Shown here: positions 12,556 to 14,356 of the stretch, in pieces
Layout of the letters: every line of letters begins with the position of its first letter
Numbering within the stretch: the stretch's first letter is position 1
Assembly: GCA_949286295.1 (NCBI GenBank)
Contig: CASECK010000175.1
Coordinates: forward strand, 1 to 14,356
Direction of reading: 5' to 3'
DNA: 14,356 nucleotides
DNA from: an uncultured bacterium
GTDB taxonomy: Bacteria > Bacillota > Clostridia > Oscillospirales > Oscillospiraceae
Notes under the pieces: model-generated
The model's input: the letters and a program-made list of their open reading frames with translations, nothing else
What the model was told of the DNA's origin: nothing
Databases searched by the model: none
Program-made: the position numbers and the translations under genes

Positions 12556-12876
12556 TCAGGCCCCCAGATTGGCATACAGCATCAGGTAGAGCATCACCAC
12601 GCCGAACACGGCCCCGGCCAGGTAGACCAGCTCCCGCGGCCGGCGCCAAAACAGGGCGGTGAACACGGCAATCAGGCCCACATGGAGCAGCACCATCCCC
12701 TCTTTGGGCCGGGCCACAGTGTTGGCCGCCTCGGGGTTGACGCTGACCGTTTCGGGCAGCAGCCCCCAGGCCACCAGCCCCCCCAGTCCGCCCAGCACCG
12801 CCAGCACATAGACGATGAGGTTGCGGCGTTTTTCCGCCCCGTCCCGCTGCCGGGAAAACCACTCTTTTCTCGCCAT
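12556..12876 (-). CDS. Small three-helix membrane protein, possibly DUF1648-like
   Basis: This 106-residue protein has three membrane helices: about 19-40, 60-76 and 82-103. After the first helix comes LLPETVSVNPEAANTVARPKEG, which recalls the LPD.IP.H.N..G..D stretch of DUF1648/SdpI-like proteins in degenerate form; that family link is tentative. The N-terminus is basic and soluble (MARKEWFSRQRDGAEKRR). ATG 12876 has GGAGG (12889-12885) eight bases upstream; a longer in-frame start at 12942 is rejected because it lacks an SD and adds a proline/glycine-rich segment. It lies 88 bp after argS and three bases before the nudix gene, apparently in one transcription unit. The function is unknown. 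Confidence 0.82.
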   Translation of the reverse strand: MARKEWFSRQRDGAEKRRNLIVYVLAVLGGLGGLVAWGLLPETVSVNPEAANTVARPKEGMVLLHVGLIAVFTALFWRRPRELVYLAGAVFGVVMLYLMLYANLGA

Positions 12877-12964
12877 AGGCTCCCCCTCCTCCCGCCGGAG
12901 TCCCCGCCCCGGCTGTCCGCCGCCCAGGGGCGGCGAAGTCAACGCTCTCTTCCTCCGGCCTGTC

Positions 12965-14356
12965 TCACATCTTCTCCGGCGCGGACACCCCCAGCAGGTT
13001 TAGGCCGTTGGCCAGCACGCTGCGCACTGTGTCGGCCAGCTTCAGCCGGGCGTCCAGCACCGCGGGTTCCTCCCCCCGGATGCGGCAGGCGTTATAGAAC
13101 CGGTGGAACTCCCCGGCCAGGGCCACCAGATAGCGGTTGATGCGGCTGGGGTCATAGTCCCGGGCGGCCAGATGCAGTTCCTCGGGATACTGGGCCAGGG
13201 CTTTCACCAGGGCCAGCTCTTCCGGGGCCGTCATCGCCGCGGCGTCCACCCTGCCGGCGGGGGGCACCGTCCGCCCGTCCTCTCCGGCCAGCCGGGACAC
13301 CAGAGAACAGATGCGGGCGTGGGCGTACTGGACATAATACACCGGGTTTTCGCTGTCCTGCCGCACGGCCAGGTCCAAATCGAAGTCCAGGGGACTGGTG
13401 GCCGCCCGGGAGTTGAAGAAATACCGGGCGGCATCCACGGAAATCTCGTCCAGCAGGTCGTGCAGGGCGATGGCCTTCCCGGAGCGCTTGGACATCCGCA
13501 CAGGCTTTCCGTCCTGCATCAGATTGACCAGCTGCATCAGCACGATGACCAGCCGGTGGGATCCGTCCAGCCCCAGGCCGTCCAGGGCCGCCTGCAGCCT
13601 GGCCACATGGCCGTGGTGGTCGGCCCCCCAGATGTTGATGGCCAAATCGAAGCCCCGGACCTCCAGCTTGTTGCGGTGGTAGGCAATGTCGGCGGCAAAG
13701 TAGGTGTAAAAGCCGTTGGCCCGGCGCAGCACGTCGTCCTTCAGGTCCAGCTTCTCCACCTGCTCTTGGCTCTTGCCCTCCCGGAGGAATTTCTCCTGGA
13801 GCAGCCGGGTGGTGTTCAGCCACAGGGCCCCGTCCTTCTCATAGGTCCAGCCCTTCTGGGCCAGCAGCTCCACCGTCTGGGCCACATAGCCGCTGTCGTG
13901 GAGGGAGGACTCGAAAAACCACTGGTCATACTCGATGCCGTACCGGCGCAGGTCCTGCTTCATCCTGGGGATGTTCACCGACAGGCCATACTCGGCCAGC
14001 CTGTCCAGCCGCTCCTCCTCGGGCAGGTCCTTCCAGCTGCCGCCGTGCATTTCATAGACCGCCTGGGCCAGCTGCTTGATGTCCTCCCCGTGATAGCCCT
14101 CCTCGGGGAAGGGGACGTTCTCCTCCCCCAGGACAAGCTGCAGGTACCGGGCGTTAATGGACACGGCAAACTTGTGAATCTGGTTGCCCGCGTCGTTGAC
14201 ATAAAACTCCTTCCAGGTCTCCCAGCCGTCCCGCCGGAGCACGTTGGCCAGGGTGTCCCCCAGCACGCCCCCCCGGGCGTTGCCCATATGCATCGGGCCG
14301 GTGGGATTGGCGGAGACAAACTCCACCATCACCCGCCTGCCAGCCCCCTCGCTGCC
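12965..14356 (-). CDS. argS: Arginyl-tRNA synthetase (ArgRS), N-terminus cut by window edge
   Basis: ArgRS charges tRNA-Arg with arginine, a class I aminoacyl-tRNA synthetase of the cytosol. The visible 463 residues start in GSEGAGRRVMVEFVSANPTGP, followed by the HIGH-type motif as HMGN in MHMGNARGGVLGD; GN in place of GH is common in Clostridia. The KMSKS-type loop is RMSKRSGKAI. The C-terminal anticodon-binding DALR domain shows NPVYYVQYAHARICSLVSRL and ends FYNACRI...LADTVRSVLANGLNLLGVSAPEKM. The family is about 560 residues, so roughly 100 residues, mainly the N-terminal tRNA-contacting domain, lie beyond the right edge. The apparent start at 14332 is an internal GTG, not the real start. 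The TGA stop is at 12967-12965. Confidence 0.97.
   Translation of the reverse strand, partial: GSEGAGRRVMVEFVSANPTGPMHMGNARGGVLGDTLANVLRRDGWETWKEFYVNDAGNQIHKFAVSINARYLQLVLGEENVPFPEEGYHGEDIKQLAQAVYEMHGGSWKDLPEEERLDRLAEYGLSVNIPRMKQDLRRYGIEYDQWFFESSLHDSGYVAQTVELLAQKGWTYEKDGALWLNTTRLLQEKFLREGKSQEQVEKLDLKDDVLRRANGFYTYFAADIAYHRNKLEVRGFDLAINIWGADHHGHVARLQAALDGLGLDGSHRLVIVLMQLVNLMQDGKPVRMSKRSGKAIALHDLLDEISVDAARYFFNSRAATSPLDFDLDLAVRQDSENPVYYVQYAHARICSLVSRLAGEDGRTVPPAGRVDAAAMTAPEELALVKALAQYPEELHLAARDYDPSRINRYLVALAGEFHRFYNACRIRGEEPAVLDARLKLADTVRSVLANGLNLLGVSAPEKM

Noticed and set aside
12918..12935. Hairpin between argS and the small membrane protein as a terminator
   Set aside because: Only about 7 bp with a 4-base loop and no T-run on the minus strand, so read-through into the downstream genes is expected.
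1..14356. CRISPR array, tRNA/rRNA genes, insertion sequences, prophage or integrase genes
   Set aside because: I saw no regularly spaced direct repeats, tRNA or rRNA sequence, transposase or recombinase motifs on either strand. The reading was by eye, so a degenerate short element could be missed.

Overview
This window looks like the chromosome of a GC-rich, spore-forming member of the Clostridia, probably of the Flavonifractor / Pseudoflavonifractor / Oscillospiraceae type. The support is a complete spoIIAA-spoIIAB-sigF operon, Gram-positive SD sequences (GGAGG) with frequent GTG and TTG starts, a Gram-positive-type LexA box (GAAC-N4-GTTC), and very GC-rich coding sequence next to AT-rich consensus promoters. 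The genus is an inference from style. No phage, IS element, CRISPR array, tRNA or rRNA was seen.

Layout, left to right. (1) 1-2452, minus strand: pyrE, a radC-family gene and uvrB (C-terminal half beyond the edge). pyrE has its own sigma-A-type promoter. uvrB has a second promoter in the short gap after radC, with a perfect LexA half-site pair between -35 and -10. (2) 2640-4613, plus strand: a KdpD-like membrane histidine kinase without the usual cytoplasmic N-terminus, then a KdpE-like response regulator, closed by a strong terminator; no kdpFABC genes are in view. (3) 4659-4859, plus strand: no protein, but a -10 box, a roughly 140-nt rod-like RNA fold and a terminator. The fold and one shared sequence block suggest 6S RNA. 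(4) 4858-6363, minus strand: spoIIAA, spoIIAB and sigF, the forespore sigma switch, with a strong GC hairpin between the first two genes. (5) 6526-9598: two MATE exporters facing each other across a bidirectional terminator, each with its own TTTACA-N17-TATAAT-type promoter. (6) 9699-11937, plus strand: a GntR (YtrA-type) repressor, an ABC ATPase, an ABC-2-type permease and a 50-residue membrane peptide, all overlapping or nearly touching. The promoter carries palindromes at -35 and just after -10. (7) 11941-14356, minus strand: argS (5' end beyond the edge), a small three-helix membrane protein and a NudL-type CoA diphosphatase.

Most genes are housekeeping or common in this group. The parts least explained by standard annotation are the structured RNA at 4671-4859, the SOS promoter of uvrB, the spoIIAA-spoIIAB intercistronic hairpin, the double-palindrome promoter of the GntR-ABC operon and the small membrane protein that ends that operon. 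I did not find a clearly novel multi-gene system.
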